Counted from the first letter of the stretch, positions 19,894 through 29,893 are shown. The stretch: DNA of 64,000 nt from Paenibacillus_E sp040812395 (GCF_040812395.1 NZ_JBFNXH010000015.1:84783-148782); one strand, 5' to 3'. Translations and numbers: made by a program. The notes: a model not told the origin generated them from the letters alone.

Positions 19894-20814
19894 ATGTTGA
19901 TTCTTTATACTTTTTACCACATTATTGTTCCAATCCTAATCCCCATCGGTATCGGAGCAATCCTATATCGTAAATTCAAATTTGATTTATCCGGACTTTC
20001 CAAGTTGATTTTGTATTATTATGTACCTTCTCTGGCTTTTGTCAAAGTGTACGAAGCGCAGCTTTCTGCTAAGCTCCTTCTGTCGGTGTTCGGATTCTTG
20101 ATTCTGCAATTTATCGCCATTGTGTGCATCGGTTATTTGGCAAGCCGGTGGCTGGGATATTCGAAGCCTCTTGCAGCCAGCTTCTCCAACAGCGTCTCTT
20201 TAACGAACAATGGAAACGTAGGCATTCCTGTTAATGCCCTCGCCTTCAAGCATGACCCACTGGCCATGTCCGTACAGATCATGGTCGTCGTTTTCGAGCT
20301 ATTCGTAACTTTCACCTTCGGCCTCCTGAATGCAAGCAAAGCAACTTCGGGTCTTAAAAAGTCGTTGCTCCAATTCGTAAAGATGCCTGTTCTCTACGCT
20401 ATTGCAGCGGGTGCATTATTACATGTTCTCCATATCAAACTGCCGGAGCCTCTCATGCTTCCGTTATCGGACATCGCAAACGGCATGTTGTCCTTTGCGC
20501 TCGTCACAATAGGGGCCCAGATTGCATCGACCAATTTTCAGCAGAACAGCTCCGCCGTACTGCTTAGCAGCTTCATACGGCTCATCATATCGCCTATTTG
20601 CGCCTTCGGGCTCATTCATGTCCTGCAACTTCACGGCATTACTGCCCAGGCTCTGTTTATCGCCAGTGCGATTCCGACTTCGCGTAACAGTGCGGCTCTG
20701 GCATTAGAGTATGGAAATGAACCCGGCTTTGCGGCTCAATCCGTTCTGGTATCTACACTGCTGAGCAGTTTAACACTCACCTTCGTCATTGATCTGATGC
20801 CTAGTGTGTTCTAA
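19894..20814 (+). CDS. AEC-family (auxin efflux carrier-like) transporter
   Basis: 306 residues, nearly all hydrophobic, consistent with about ten membrane segments. Family features are LIPIGIGAILYRKF, the Asn/Gly-rich SLTNNGNVGIPVNAL and the second-half equivalent ASAIPTSRNSAALALEYGNEPGFA. Members export or exchange organic acids and related anions in bacteria. AGGAGGG is seven bases before the ATG. It is flanked by terminators and so is transcribed alone, from the promoter near 19722. The substrate cannot be read from sequence. Confidence 0.9.
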   Translation: MLILYTFYHIIVPILIPIGIGAILYRKFKFDLSGLSKLILYYYVPSLAFVKVYEAQLSAKLLLSVFGFLILQFIAIVCIGYLASRWLGYSKPLAASFSNSVSLTNNGNVGIPVNALAFKHDPLAMSVQIMVVVFELFVTFTFGLLNASKATSGLKKSLLQFVKMPVLYAIAAGALLHVLHIKLPEPLMLPLSDIANGMLSFALVTIGAQIASTNFQQNSSAVLLSSFIRLIISPICAFGLIHVLQLHGITAQALFIASAIPTSRNSAALALEYGNEPGFAAQSVLVSTLLSSLTLTFVIDLMPSVF

Positions 20815-20897
20815 TTGGGTACGCTATATCACGAAAAGCGGTTGTTAAAGAAACTCACTTCATGACAAGAAATTAAAGTTGTAGAGTTCGATTGAAA

Positions 20898-20936
20898 AAT
20901 GCCCGTAAAGCTCAACGCTTTATGGGCATTTTTTTC
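20898..20936 (+). terminator. Rho-independent terminator after the AEC gene
   Basis: Stem AAATGCCCGTAAAGC / GCTTTATGGGCATTT with a 5-base loop, then TTTTT. Confidence 0.85.
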
Positions 20937-21063
20937 GTTTACATAAATTTACAAGTCCTCAATGTCTAGTTGAAACTGGATAAACAATTCAGGCATATAG
21001 TTGTAGCAGAAAAGAAACTACAGGATCATACAACAAATAGCAGTGATAAAGGGAGGACGAACG

Positions 21064-22221
21064 ATGTACAAGATTTGGACAAGAAGCGCCTCGTTTCTTG
21101 CAATCATCATGTTGGCGGGCAGCTTGGCCGCTTGTGGAGTGAAAGAGGCTGCCAAGACTGGAGAAGCGGCGGCAGCGAGCAAAGCGCCAGTGGAAAGCAA
21201 ATCCCCTGCAAGCAGCAGCCCGAAAGCAAGCGAAACCGTATCGCTGGAAGACCTGCAAATCAAAGCGAAGCAAGAGGGTTCGATTGTCAGCGTAGGCATG
21301 CCGGATGACTGGGCAGATTGGAAAGATACGTGGAGCGACATTTCAAGCAAATACGGTCTCAAGCATACCGATACGGATATGTCGAGCGCAGAGGAAATCG
21401 CCAAGTTCGAAGCAGAGAAGGACAAGCCTACGGCCGATATCGGCGATGTCGGTATGGCGTTTACTTCTGTAGCGGTTGAGAAGAACGTAACGCAGCCGTA
21501 CAAACCAACAACCTGGGATAAAATCCCTGATTGGGCGAAGGACAAAGACGGACATTGGGTAGTCGGTTACCAAGGTACGATTGCTATCATTACGAACACC
21601 AAGCTGGTGAAAAACCCGCCGAAAAGTTTTGATGATATTGCAAAAGGATCCTATAAGGTAGCTATTGGCGATGTAGCTAAAGCTTCCCAAGCGCAAAACG
21701 CTATTCTTGCTGCTGCGATCGCATATGGCGGGGATGAGAAGAACATTCAACCGGGTATTGATTTTTTCGAGAAATTATCCAAGCAAAAAAGGATCTCCCT
21801 GGCCGAAGTGAAATTAGCCAATTTTGAAAAAGGTGAAATCGAAGTCGCTTTGGTATGGGATTTCAACGGACTTGGCTACCGCCAGCAGCTGAATCCGGCT
21901 GATTATGATGTAGCAATTCCCAAAGAAGGCAGTGTCATCGGCGCTTACGCAACGATTATTAATAAGTATGCTCCGAACCCGAATGCTGCTAAATTAACAA
22001 GAGAATTCATTTTAAGCGATGCAGGGCAAATTAACCTGGCTAAAGGCTTCGCCAGACCGATCCGCGATGACGTCAAGCTTCCTGCGGACGTGGCCAGCAA
22101 GCTGATTCCAACCGAGCAATACAAGAACGCCAAGCCGATTAAGGATTTCAAAACTTGGGATGCTACCTCGAAAACTCTTCCGCAATTGTGGCAGGAAAAA
22201 GTGTTGATCAACCTCAATTAG
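21064..22221 (+). CDS. ABC substrate-binding lipoprotein (Fe3+/spermidine/AEP type)
   Basis: 385 residues from the ATG at 21064, chosen because GGGAGG is ten bases before it. Lipobox SLAAC at about residue 20 and an Ala/Ser/Lys-rich linker precede the binding domain. Segments PTADIGDVGMAFTSVAVEKN and FEKGEIEVALVWDFNGLGYR fit extracellular family 1 binding proteins of the iron, polyamine or aminoethylphosphonate transporters. It is the first gene of a complete importer: a hairpin (22233-22268) lies between it and two permeases and an ATPase, the usual way to make more binding protein than permease. The ligand is not determined by sequence alone. Confidence 0.9.
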   Translation: MYKIWTRSASFLAIIMLAGSLAACGVKEAAKTGEAAAASKAPVESKSPASSSPKASETVSLEDLQIKAKQEGSIVSVGMPDDWADWKDTWSDISSKYGLKHTDTDMSSAEEIAKFEAEKDKPTADIGDVGMAFTSVAVEKNVTQPYKPTTWDKIPDWAKDKDGHWVVGYQGTIAIITNTKLVKNPPKSFDDIAKGSYKVAIGDVAKASQAQNAILAAAIAYGGDEKNIQPGIDFFEKLSKQKRISLAEVKLANFEKGEIEVALVWDFNGLGYRQQLNPADYDVAIPKEGSVIGAYATIINKYAPNPNAAKLTREFILSDAGQINLAKGFARPIRDDVKLPADVASKLIPTEQYKNAKPIKDFKTWDATSKTLPQLWQEKVLINLN

Positions 22222-22232
22222 TACGAAATAGC

Positions 22233-22268
22233 AAACAGTTATCTTCTCTTTCGAGGAGGTAACTGTTT
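22233..22268 (+). promoter_or_regulatory. Intra-operon hairpin
   Basis: Stem AAACAGTTA / TAACTGTTT with an 18-base loop and a short TTTTA tail, between the binding protein and permease genes. Probably a 3' stabiliser or partial terminator. Confidence 0.5.
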
Positions 22269-22326
22269 TACTAAATGCATGCTAACGGATATCCGTTTCC
22301 TAAATGAAAACTCTGAGGAGAAATCG

Positions 22327-23181
22327 ATGAAAAACAGAGTAGCCTTGAAGCTCATCTTACTTGCTGTGCTTATCCCCTTTATGATCTTGATTGTCGGATT
22401 CGAGCTGCTGCCTACGGCTACGTTAGTGATAAACAGCTTTTTATCGGACAAAGGCGATCATTTTACACTACAGCAGTATATCACTTCATTGACAAATCCT
22501 TTCTACCTAAAGGCGATTCGAAACAGCTTGTTGATTTCGCTTTATTCCAGTGTGGCTGGAATCCTACTATCCCTGCTCCTTGCCTATGCGATCACGCGGA
22601 CATCGGAGCGGACGAGAAGTTTTGTGCTGATGATTTCTAACATGACCTCGAATTTTGCAGGTTTGCCGCTGGCCTTTGCTTATATTATTTTGCTTGGAAA
22701 TAACGGTGTTCTAACGATTTTATTTAAGACGTGGGGATGGTTCTTGTTTTCAAGCTTTGATCTGTATACGTGGACGGGGCTTGCCTTTGTATATGTGTAT
22801 TTTCAGGTTCCGCTTGGAACGCTTCTGCTTTATCCTGCCTTCTTCGGGATGCGCGAGCAGTGGCGGGAAGCCGCTTCCCTGCTTGGCGCAGGCAAGTGGC
22901 AGTTTGCCAGACGAATCGCGCTGCCTGTGCTGTTCCCAGGCATAGCCGGAACGTTTACGATTCTTTTTGCCAATTCAATGGGGGCTTATGCGACGGCTTA
23001 TGCGCTGGTCGGCGGAAATTACAATTTGCTGGCAATTCGCATCGGCGCACTTGTGGCGGGCAATGTCGTGACGCGACCGCAGCTTGGCTGCGCGCTGGCT
23101 GTGCTGCTTGGAAGTACCATGCTGATCGCCATGTGGATGAATGAGCGCTTGATGCGCAGGGTAAGGAGAGATTTGCAATGA
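22327..23181 (+). CDS. ABC transporter permease, first subunit
   Basis: 284 residues with six predicted membrane segments. The cytoplasmic EAA-type loop that docks the ATPase is REAASLLGAGKWQFARRIALP. The start is the ATG at 22327, six bases after GAGGAG; the longer frame from 22279 lacks a ribosome binding site. It overlaps the next permease by ATGA. Part of the 21.1-25.0 kb importer. Confidence 0.92.
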   Translation: MKNRVALKLILLAVLIPFMILIVGFELLPTATLVINSFLSDKGDHFTLQQYITSLTNPFYLKAIRNSLLISLYSSVAGILLSLLLAYAITRTSERTRSFVLMISNMTSNFAGLPLAFAYIILLGNNGVLTILFKTWGWFLFSSFDLYTWTGLAFVYVYFQVPLGTLLLYPAFFGMREQWREAASLLGAGKWQFARRIALPVLFPGIAGTFTILFANSMGAYATAYALVGGNYNLLAIRIGALVAGNVVTRPQLGCALAVLLGSTMLIAMWMNERLMRRVRRDLQ

Positions 23182-24005
23182 AGCGCAAACGTTCCATTCC
23201 ACGAATGATTATTTTGGCTGCGATGGTCTATTTACTGATTCCTTTGCTAGCGACCTTGCTTTACTCAATCGCGGGCAACTGGCAGGCGTCTTTACTGCCG
23301 GATTCATGGACGCTGCATTGGTTCGGCGATTTGTTTCGCGATATCCGCTTTTTGAATGCTCTGGGACGGACATTGTATGTTTGCCTTTTGAGTGTAGCGG
23401 TCAGTGTGATTGTTATGCTGCCGACTATTTTCGTAGTTACGATGTACTTCCCCAAATGGGAGCGCTGGTTGAATCTTATCGCTTTGATTCCTTATGCGAT
23501 TCCGGGCGTTGTTGCTGCTGTTGGCTTGATCAAGCTTTATTCCTCGGGCTTCTTAGCGATCTCCGGAACGGTTTGGATCCTAATTGCCGCCTATTTCGTG
23601 GCGATCCTGCCCTATATGTATCAAGGCATCCGCAACAGCATCCGGACCGTTAATGCCTTGGAGCTGATGGAGGCTGCCGAGCTGCTGGGGGCAAGTAAAA
23701 TGACAGCTTTTCGCCGAATTATTGTTCCTAACATTATGCCGGGCATTCTTGTTTCAACGCTGTTATCTATCTCCGTTTTGTTCGGGGAATTCGTGCTGAC
23801 CAATTTGTTGATTGGCGGTCATTTCGAAACGATTCAAATTTATTTGTACCGGCGTCTCAGCGAAAGCGGTCATTTGGCAAGCGCGATTGTGATTGCTTAT
23901 TTTGTATGTATTTTGCTGCTGTCAGGCGGGCTGCTTAGCTTGAGTAAGCGATTGTTCAGCAGAGCTAACCCTGTAGAGTGGGAAACAGCTAAGAAAGGAG
24001 CCTAG
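23178..24005 (+). CDS. ABC transporter permease, second subunit
   Basis: 275 residues with six membrane segments and the ATPase-docking loop LMEAAELLGASKMTAFRRI. The start overlaps the stop of the first permease and is preceded by AAGGAGAG. The ATPase gene begins one base after its stop codon. The pair forms the translocation pore of the importer. Confidence 0.92.
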   Translation: MKRKRSIPRMIILAAMVYLLIPLLATLLYSIAGNWQASLLPDSWTLHWFGDLFRDIRFLNALGRTLYVCLLSVAVSVIVMLPTIFVVTMYFPKWERWLNLIALIPYAIPGVVAAVGLIKLYSSGFLAISGTVWILIAAYFVAILPYMYQGIRNSIRTVNALELMEAAELLGASKMTAFRRIIVPNIMPGILVSTLLSISVLFGEFVLTNLLIGGHFETIQIYLYRRLSESGHLASAIVIAYFVCILLLSGGLLSLSKRLFSRANPVEWETAKKGA

Positions 24006-24006
24006 C

Positions 24007-25044
24007 ATGAGCTATTTGCGTATTGAAAATGTATCGAAGAAATTTGGAGCGTCCAATGTGCTTCAAGAGCTGAATCTGCGAGTGGAACAAGGGGAACTGG
24101 TGACGCTGCTGGGTTCCAGCGGTTGCGGGAAAAGCACGCTGCTTCGCTGCATATCGGGGCTTACGACGCTGGAGGAGGGCGAGATTTATCTGGAAGAAAA
24201 ACCCATTACCGATCGGCTGCCCAAGGATCGCGGGGTCGGCATGGTGTTTCAATCCTATGGGTTATTTCCAAATTTGCATGTCGGCGATAATGTCGCTTTC
24301 GGCCTGCGCATGCAGCGGCTCAGTAAAGCCAGCATTGCATCCAGAGTGCAAGAGATGCTAAGTCTTGTAGGTCTTGAAGACAAAGCGAAGTCTTATCCGC
24401 ATGAATTGTCCGGAGGCCAGCAGCAGCGGGTTGCGCTAGCCCGATCGCTTGCCGTGCAGCCAAAGCTGATGCTCATGGATGAGCCACTCAGCGCACTCGA
24501 TGCCAAAATTCGCAAATCCCTGCGTATGGAGCTGCGCCGGATTCAAAAAAGCTTAGGGATGACGACGATTTTCGTCACGCATGATCAAGAGGAAGCGCTC
24601 ATCATTTCGGATCGAGTTTGTGTGATGCATCAAGGGCAGATCGTCCAGATGGGAACGCCGGAAGAGATCTACACCCATCCGCGCAATGAATATGTCGCCC
24701 GTTTTATCGGCAGTTACAATGTGCTGAATGTGCAGGAAATGGCTCGGCTAACCGGGAGCCAAGTGTGGAGAGACGGCTGCTATGCGATTCGTCCGGAAGC
24801 AATTCTTTTGGCGCATAGGAATTCGGAGCAAAGTTGGCCCGAAAGCGACGGCTTCGAGGCTGCGGGCCGCATTGACGAAATCATTGTGCTCGGCAATGTG
24901 CTGCGGTTTAGCGTCCATGTAGAGGATACAACGTTAACCGTTGATATGTTGAATAGCGGGGAACGTCCGGGGCTCCAAGCCGGCAATGAAGTCAAGCTCT
25001 GGATTCCTCGCGAATCTTGTAAATATCTGGATGGGGGAAAGTGA
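24007..25044 (+). CDS. ABC importer ATPase (PotA/FbpC type)
   Basis: 345 residues. The nucleotide-binding domain is complete: Walker A LLGSSGCGKST, Q-loop VFQSYGLFP, signature LSGGQQQRVALARSL, Walker B LMLMDEPLSALD and H-loop FVTHDQEEA. After about residue 235 comes a TOBE-like regulatory domain (RIDEIIVLGNVLRFSV). This architecture is that of polyamine, iron and aminoethylphosphonate importers. Last gene of the operon, closed by a strong terminator. Confidence 0.94.
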   Translation: MSYLRIENVSKKFGASNVLQELNLRVEQGELVTLLGSSGCGKSTLLRCISGLTTLEEGEIYLEEKPITDRLPKDRGVGMVFQSYGLFPNLHVGDNVAFGLRMQRLSKASIASRVQEMLSLVGLEDKAKSYPHELSGGQQQRVALARSLAVQPKLMLMDEPLSALDAKIRKSLRMELRRIQKSLGMTTIFVTHDQEEALIISDRVCVMHQGQIVQMGTPEEIYTHPRNEYVARFIGSYNVLNVQEMARLTGSQVWRDGCYAIRPEAILLAHRNSEQSWPESDGFEAAGRIDEIIVLGNVLRFSVHVEDTTLTVDMLNSGERPGLQAGNEVKLWIPRESCKYLDGGK

Positions 25045-25080
25045 TGTCCACCCCGCAGCCAAATAGGTAACCGCAAATAA

Positions 25081-25120
25081 AAAACCAGTCAAACACGATT
25101 TTCATGTTTGACTGGTTTTT
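25081..25120 (+). terminator. Strong bidirectional terminator
   Basis: A-run, perfect stem ACCAGTCAAACA / TGTTTGACTGGT with a 9-base loop, then TTTTT. Confidence 0.88.
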
Positions 25121-25280
25121 CGCGCTGCTGTGAACGATTCAGCGCAGCTCTTCCGGCCCTTACTTTTTCGTCAACGGGCGGGAGAGTTTTTCTCATACAG
25201 AAACTTTCCCTCAATAATGGGCTAGGTGCGTGATAAAATTTTCATGAAGCGAAATAAACTAAGGAATGGGGAATCAAAAG

Positions 25281-25799
25281 TTGGAGATCCGAACGGAAAG
25301 AAGCAGCGACTATGATGCCGTGTTTCAGTTGAATTATTTGGCCTTTGGGAATAGGGAAGTTGAATCCAGACTAATCGAAAGAATTCGATTATCAGACGCA
25401 TTCATTCCCGTGCTGTCCCTCATAGCGGAAGAAAACGATCGTATTGTCGGGCACATTTTATTCAGCAGAGCCGAGCTTGTAGACGAGGAAAAAAGCGATG
25501 AGGTCATAGCGCTTGGTCCTATTGCCGTCCTGCCAGGCCATCAGAAAAGTGGAGTAGGTTCCAAACTTATTCAAGAAGGGCTAAAAAGATGTGCAGAGTT
25601 AGGTTACAATCTTGTGTTCTTGATAGGACATCCGACTTATTATCCCAAGTTCGGCTTTAAACTAGCGAGACCCTATGGAATAAATCTGAAGCAATTTGAA
25701 GTGTCGGACGACGTCTTTATGGTATGCGAGTTAAAAGAGGGGACGCTATCCCAAAAAATAAAAGGCGAGTTCAAATTTTCCAAGTCATTTCTTGTGTAA
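25281..25799 (+). CDS. GNAT-family N-acetyltransferase
   Basis: 172 residues from the TTG at 25281, or 177 from an in-frame ATG at 25266. The TTG is favoured because AAGGAATGGGGA lies at the right distance, and the ATG sits within that stretch. The acetyl-CoA binding motif A is ALGPIAVLPGHQKSGVGSKLI, and HPTYYPKFGFKLA is typical of the YhbS-like subgroup. It transfers acetyl from acetyl-CoA to an unknown amine. A single-gene unit with no functional neighbours. Confidence 0.88.
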   Translation: MEIRTERSSDYDAVFQLNYLAFGNREVESRLIERIRLSDAFIPVLSLIAEENDRIVGHILFSRAELVDEEKSDEVIALGPIAVLPGHQKSGVGSKLIQEGLKRCAELGYNLVFLIGHPTYYPKFGFKLARPYGINLKQFEVSDDVFMVCELKEGTLSQKIKGEFKFSKSFLV

Positions 25800-25917
25800 A
25801 ATCCTAAGGTAAACCAGAAAGCCCCGCCCACCTGTTCATCTATACAATATCCAGCAACTCATTCATGTACTTGACTTGCCCGGATTCATTCCGCGTATAA
25901 TCGCCCTTAAGCCGATA

Positions 25918-26340
25918 GTAGATCCGGAAGTGTCACAGCGGTTTGGAGTATCCCGACTGCGAGAGATCGTGTTTTTGCACGGGTGAGCGGAACGTGGGTG
26001 CGTTAAGAGGGGGTATTTTCGGTTGTAGGGACATTTCGCGGAACTACCGTGCGTTATGAGCATGAAATGCTGGGTTGTAGGTACGTTTTCGCACAATTAA
26101 CGCACCCCAGTTCCGCTTCAGGGGGAGAAAAGGGACGTTATCGTGGAATAAGGCATCGTCGTGCCGTCAATATCGCTGTGCACGGAAAATTGGCGTTCCG
26201 GCAATACCTCCTCCTTTTTATTGCGAAACTTGCGGAGGCGAAACGTACCCAGAATCTTACAGGGGTGTTCATGGATAGGAATACTGGACGGAACCCCATA
26301 CCCAATTCCCTCTACATGCGCAAACGTATGGGTTTACAAG
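25918..26340. repeat. Dispersed non-coding repeat, copy 1, with a 135-bp inverted-repeat core
   Basis: The stretch matches 45064-45604 over most of its length. The core (25985-26119) begins GAGCGGAACGTGGGTGCGTTA and ends TTAACGCACCCCAGTTCCG...CTTC, so its ends are inverted repeats. Copy 2 has the same 135-bp core length. Just before the core both copies share a short coding-like tail, DPEVxQxF...KIVFLHG followed by TGA. No open frame spans the element. It has a palindromic, MITE- or REP-like look; no transposase is attached. Confidence 0.75.
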
Positions 26341-26347
26341 CAAAAGG

Positions 26348-26377
26348 ACCGTCAGGATGTTTTCCCTGACGGTTTTT
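26348..26377. terminator. Bidirectional terminator
   Basis: Stem ACCGTCAGG / CCTGACGGT, 8-base loop, T-run on the + strand and a weaker one on the - strand. It ends the leftward sugar-transport operon. Confidence 0.78.
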
Positions 26378-26393
26378 CTTGATTAACACTTCG

Positions 26394-27992
26394 TTACTTC
26401 CCGTTCGTTTTTGCCCACTCATCCAACTGCTTCTGGGCTTCGGCGATGACTTTGTCCATGCCAATTTCCTTTAACTTTTTGATCAGGTTAGGCACTTCCA
26501 CTTCCGGATCCAACGTACCTGATTTCAGGCCGGGATCGTACGTTTTTGTAATATTATCAATGGCAATCAATTCATTCTTGACTGGCTCCGAGTCGAAGAT
26601 AAAACCGTACATGTTGGATTTTCGTTTAGCGACTTCTTTGTTAAACTTCTCATAGATTTCATATTTTTTCGGATCTTCGCCGACACGGGTATAGTTCAGG
26701 AGCTGGTTCCCGATTTGCCACTGGATATCATGATAATAAGGAGAAGTGGCAGAAGTCATTCCAGCAGGCAGATCAATCTGGCCATCCTTCATCACATAAT
26801 GCGTGCCTTCGATTCCAAAGTTGAACAAAGTAAGCAGCTTAGCATCCTTGAAAAATAAATTCAGCAGCATCATCGCACGATCAGGATCTGCAGATGTTTT
26901 GGAAATCCCCTGCATAGTCGCCATGAGTTTACCCGTTTTCAGCATATCTTTGGCCATCGGAATTTGAATTAATTCAAGGCCAAGAGATTTTGACAAGCTC
27001 GGCATCGGTTGAGGCGTATCCGTATCTGCCAAAATTTCGCTGCTGCCGCCAGCAATAGCGAAACCGAGCTTCGCTCTCATTTTTTCGTCTCCTCTCACAC
27101 CTTTACTCGTGGCATCTTTGTTAATATAGCCAAGTTTATACCACTTGTGGGTCAATTTTGCCAATTCCATATAAGATTCAGTTTCATAAATATTAACGAT
27201 TTTCATGTCGTTTTTACTAATTTCCAGACCTGTAGGGCCTGTGAGACCATCGATTTTTGAGCCTGCAAAGAAACCATCAAGCGGGAATTCGCCTGGACCC
27301 GTTGTACCGCCGACCATAGGCGTAATGCCGGGTTCATTTTCCTTGATTGTTTTCAGCAGGGGTTCGAGATCAGCCATATTTTTGCTTGTCGTCAATTTAG
27401 TCAAGTCAAACTTATATTTTTCCGCCAAATCTTTCCTAACTACGATTCCTTGCGGATTCCCGAGCTCTTGATGCGTATGGATGGCGTACAATTTCCCCTT
27501 GCGCACGGCTCCGACGTGATAATCTTTCTCTACGGCTTCAATATCCGGTCCGTACTTCTTAAGAAGATCATCGAGAGGCAAGAGAGCGCCTTTGTTGACC
27601 TGCGTGTCAAATGGCCCCAACCAATTAGCCGTAAAAATTAAATCAAATTTTTCATTCGAAGCAAACATCAGGTTCGTTTTATCGGACCAAGCGCCAAAAT
27701 CAATCGGATTCAGCTTGACACTTACGTTTAACTCTGGATATGTCTTCTTCAAATATTCATTCATCGCATCCTGTACTTTCGGATTATCTTTCAACGGATT
27801 ATCTGGATAAACCATAACGACTTCATATGGCTTTAACGCTGTTTTGCCGTCTGGGGCTACTGCTTTGCTCGACTCGTTCGGGCTGGTTGTGCTGCCTGTA
27901 GTCTTGGATCCCCCGGAGCAAGCGGTTGCGACAAGTGCTAGTGACATCAAGACTGTAGTCAAAACGAAGAGATTTTTTTTGATGGTTTTCAT
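26394..27992 (-). CDS. LplA-type sugar-binding lipoprotein
   Basis: 532 residues. The signal peptide ends in lipobox LVATAC at about residues 20-25, so the protein is membrane-anchored outside. The size and segments such as LIFTANWLGPFDTQVNKGALLPLDDLLKKYGPD-like sequence (GALLPLDDLLKKYGPD) fit the large LplA/YtcQ binding proteins used by Paenibacillus for oligosaccharide uptake. It follows two permease genes on the same strand, and no ATPase gene is present, as is usual because a shared MsmX-like ATPase serves many such importers. Probably controlled by the adjacent YesM/YesN pair. Confidence 0.92.
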   Translation of the reverse strand: MKTIKKNLFVLTTVLMSLALVATACSGGSKTTGSTTSPNESSKAVAPDGKTALKPYEVVMVYPDNPLKDNPKVQDAMNEYLKKTYPELNVSVKLNPIDFGAWSDKTNLMFASNEKFDLIFTANWLGPFDTQVNKGALLPLDDLLKKYGPDIEAVEKDYHVGAVRKGKLYAIHTHQELGNPQGIVVRKDLAEKYKFDLTKLTTSKNMADLEPLLKTIKENEPGITPMVGGTTGPGEFPLDGFFAGSKIDGLTGPTGLEISKNDMKIVNIYETESYMELAKLTHKWYKLGYINKDATSKGVRGDEKMRAKLGFAIAGGSSEILADTDTPQPMPSLSKSLGLELIQIPMAKDMLKTGKLMATMQGISKTSADPDRAMMLLNLFFKDAKLLTLFNFGIEGTHYVMKDGQIDLPAGMTSATSPYYHDIQWQIGNQLLNYTRVGEDPKKYEIYEKFNKEVAKRKSNMYGFIFDSEPVKNELIAIDNITKTYDPGLKSGTLDPEVEVPNLIKKLKEIGMDKVIAEAQKQLDEWAKTNGK

Positions 27993-28038
27993 TTGTGACC
28001 TCCATTAATTTTTATACTAAACCAGCATATAACTGGGT

Positions 28039-28914
28039 TCAGCCCTTTACCGCGCCTACTGTCAGGCCTTTAACAAAATACTTCTGAAGGAAAGGAAATA
28101 CGAGTACAATCGGTCCGATGGCAAGCATCGCCATAGCCATACGAATCGACTCAATTGGCGGTTGCTGCAGAACTTGTGAAGAGAATGTTTTGTTGGCGAT
28201 GTTTCTTAAAAACTGAATGTTCAATAGTGTCTTGTTCAGGAAATATTGCAGACTGTACAGGTTCGGATTTTTGATAAACACCAAACTGTTAAACCAGTCA
28301 TTCCAATATCCGATGGTAATGAATAAGCCGATTGTCGCCATGACCGGCAATGAAAGCGGCAGAATCATGCTGAAATAAATCCGATACTCGCCGGCCCCGT
28401 CAATTTGGGCTGAATCCAATAACGAAGGCGGAATGCTGTTCGTGAAAAAGGTCCTCATCACCAACACATTAAATCCGCTTAACAACCCTGGAATGATTAA
28501 GGCCCACAATGTGTCCTGTACGTGCAGGAAGCGAGTATAAACCAAGTACCATGGAAGCAAACCGCCTCCGAATAGCAGGGTGAAGAAGACCAAGAAACTA
28601 ATGCTGCGGCGGTAAGGGAAATCAATTCGCGATATCGGATAAGCTAACATGGATGTAATGGCAAGGCCCATAATGACTCCAGTCAAAGTAACAAAGATGG
28701 AGACGCCGTATGCCCTCAAAATCGTAGATGCATCACTCAGGATATATTGGTAGGCGCTAAAGGTGATTTGCTCGGGCCAGAAAGAGTAGCCGTTGCGAAC
28801 TAAGGTATCTTGCTCTGTAAGCGAAACCATGAACAGCAATAGAAACGGAATTAAACAAAGTAGACTCGTTACAATAAATATCAAATGTATAATCAGATTT
28901 GGTTTGCTTTTCAT
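28039..28914 (-). CDS. LplC-type sugar ABC permease
   Basis: 291 residues, six membrane segments, docking loop LLDSAQIDGAGEYRIYFSMILPLS. The start is the ATG at 28914, five to nine bases after GGGTGG; upstream in-frame ATGs lack such a site. It ends in TVGAVKG, the usual tail of this subfamily. Partner of the upstream LplB-like permease, 10 bases away. Confidence 0.93.
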   Translation of the reverse strand: MKSKPNLIIHLIFIVTSLLCLIPFLLLFMVSLTEQDTLVRNGYSFWPEQITFSAYQYILSDASTILRAYGVSIFVTLTGVIMGLAITSMLAYPISRIDFPYRRSISFLVFFTLLFGGGLLPWYLVYTRFLHVQDTLWALIIPGLLSGFNVLVMRTFFTNSIPPSLLDSAQIDGAGEYRIYFSMILPLSLPVMATIGLFITIGYWNDWFNSLVFIKNPNLYSLQYFLNKTLLNIQFLRNIANKTFSSQVLQQPPIESIRMAMAMLAIGPIVLVFPFLQKYFVKGLTVGAVKG

Positions 28915-28924
28915 AATTCCACCC

Positions 28925-29893
28925 CTAGAATAACGCGTTTTCATTGCTGATTTTTCGTACAATCAGGTTTACCGAGAGAACCAACACAAAGCCGACGACC
29001 GATTGCAGCAGACCCGCAGCAGATGCCAGTCCTGTATCTCCCGTCACCAGAATGGCATTATAAACATAGGTGTCGAGAACATCTGTAGTGGGCTTCAAAG
29101 ATCCCGAACCCATTGTCGCTTGGAAGAACAGCCCGAAATCCGCTTTGAAGATATTCCCGATGGCGAGAAGCGTCATAATAATAATAACCGGTGAAATTAA
29201 TGGAATTGTGATCGTGGTCATTTGCTTCCATTTGCTGGCTCCGTCTATGCGGGCTGCTTCGTAGTATTCCGGATCGATTCCGATAATTGCCGCGAGATAA
29301 ATAACAGTCAAATACCCGACGGATTTCCATGTATTCACGATCGTAAGAATGGCTGGCCAATATTCTGGTGAATCGTACCACGAAATGCCTGTTACCCCTA
29401 ATGGTTCCAAAATAATCTTATTGACGTAACCAAGTTCCGGGTTCAAGAAGCCGAAGACCAAGTAGCCGACAATGACCATGGAGACGAAATATGGAAGCAG
29501 CAACGTACTTTGATAAAACTTGGCAAAATGGCGGTTTTTCACTTCGTTCAAGAGGAGGGCGAGCAAAATGGCTACTGCTGTATTAATGACTATGAAAGCA
29601 AGATTATACAAAATGGTATGGCGAATAATGGCATAGGCTTCGTCGGTAGCAAATAAAAACTCGAAATTGCGGAATCCGATCCAATCGCTACCCCAAATTC
29701 CCTTCGTGTAATTCAAATCCTTGAAGGCGATGAAAATGCCAGCCATCGGCAAGTAATTGTTAATGATCAAATAAATAATTCCCGGTAAAGCTAGGATAAT
29801 CAACGATCTGTACTGCCAAGCTTTTTGCAGTCGGCTCTTTTGTTTTGTCTTTACATTCGTTGCAATCGTTGCATTCGTTGTAAGCGATGCCAT
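28925..29893 (-). CDS. LplB-type sugar ABC permease
   Basis: 322 residues, six membrane segments, docking loop YYEAARIDGASKWKQMTTITIP. AGGAAGGG is eight bases before the ATG. First gene of the transport operon, separated from the response-regulator gene by a terminator and about 170 bases that must hold its promoter. Confidence 0.93.
   Translation of the reverse strand: MASLTTNATIATNVKTKQKSRLQKAWQYRSLIILALPGIIYLIINNYLPMAGIFIAFKDLNYTKGIWGSDWIGFRNFEFLFATDEAYAIIRHTILYNLAFIVINTAVAILLALLLNEVKNRHFAKFYQSTLLLPYFVSMVIVGYLVFGFLNPELGYVNKIILEPLGVTGISWYDSPEYWPAILTIVNTWKSVGYLTVIYLAAIIGIDPEYYEAARIDGASKWKQMTTITIPLISPVIIIMTLLAIGNIFKADFGLFFQATMGSGSLKPTTDVLDTYVYNAILVTGDTGLASAAGLLQSVVGFVLVLSVNLIVRKISNENALF

Noticed and set aside
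25863..26382. Short frames in the dispersed repeat
   Set aside because: Found in corresponding places in both copies only because the DNA is repeated; not conserved as protein and without start signals.
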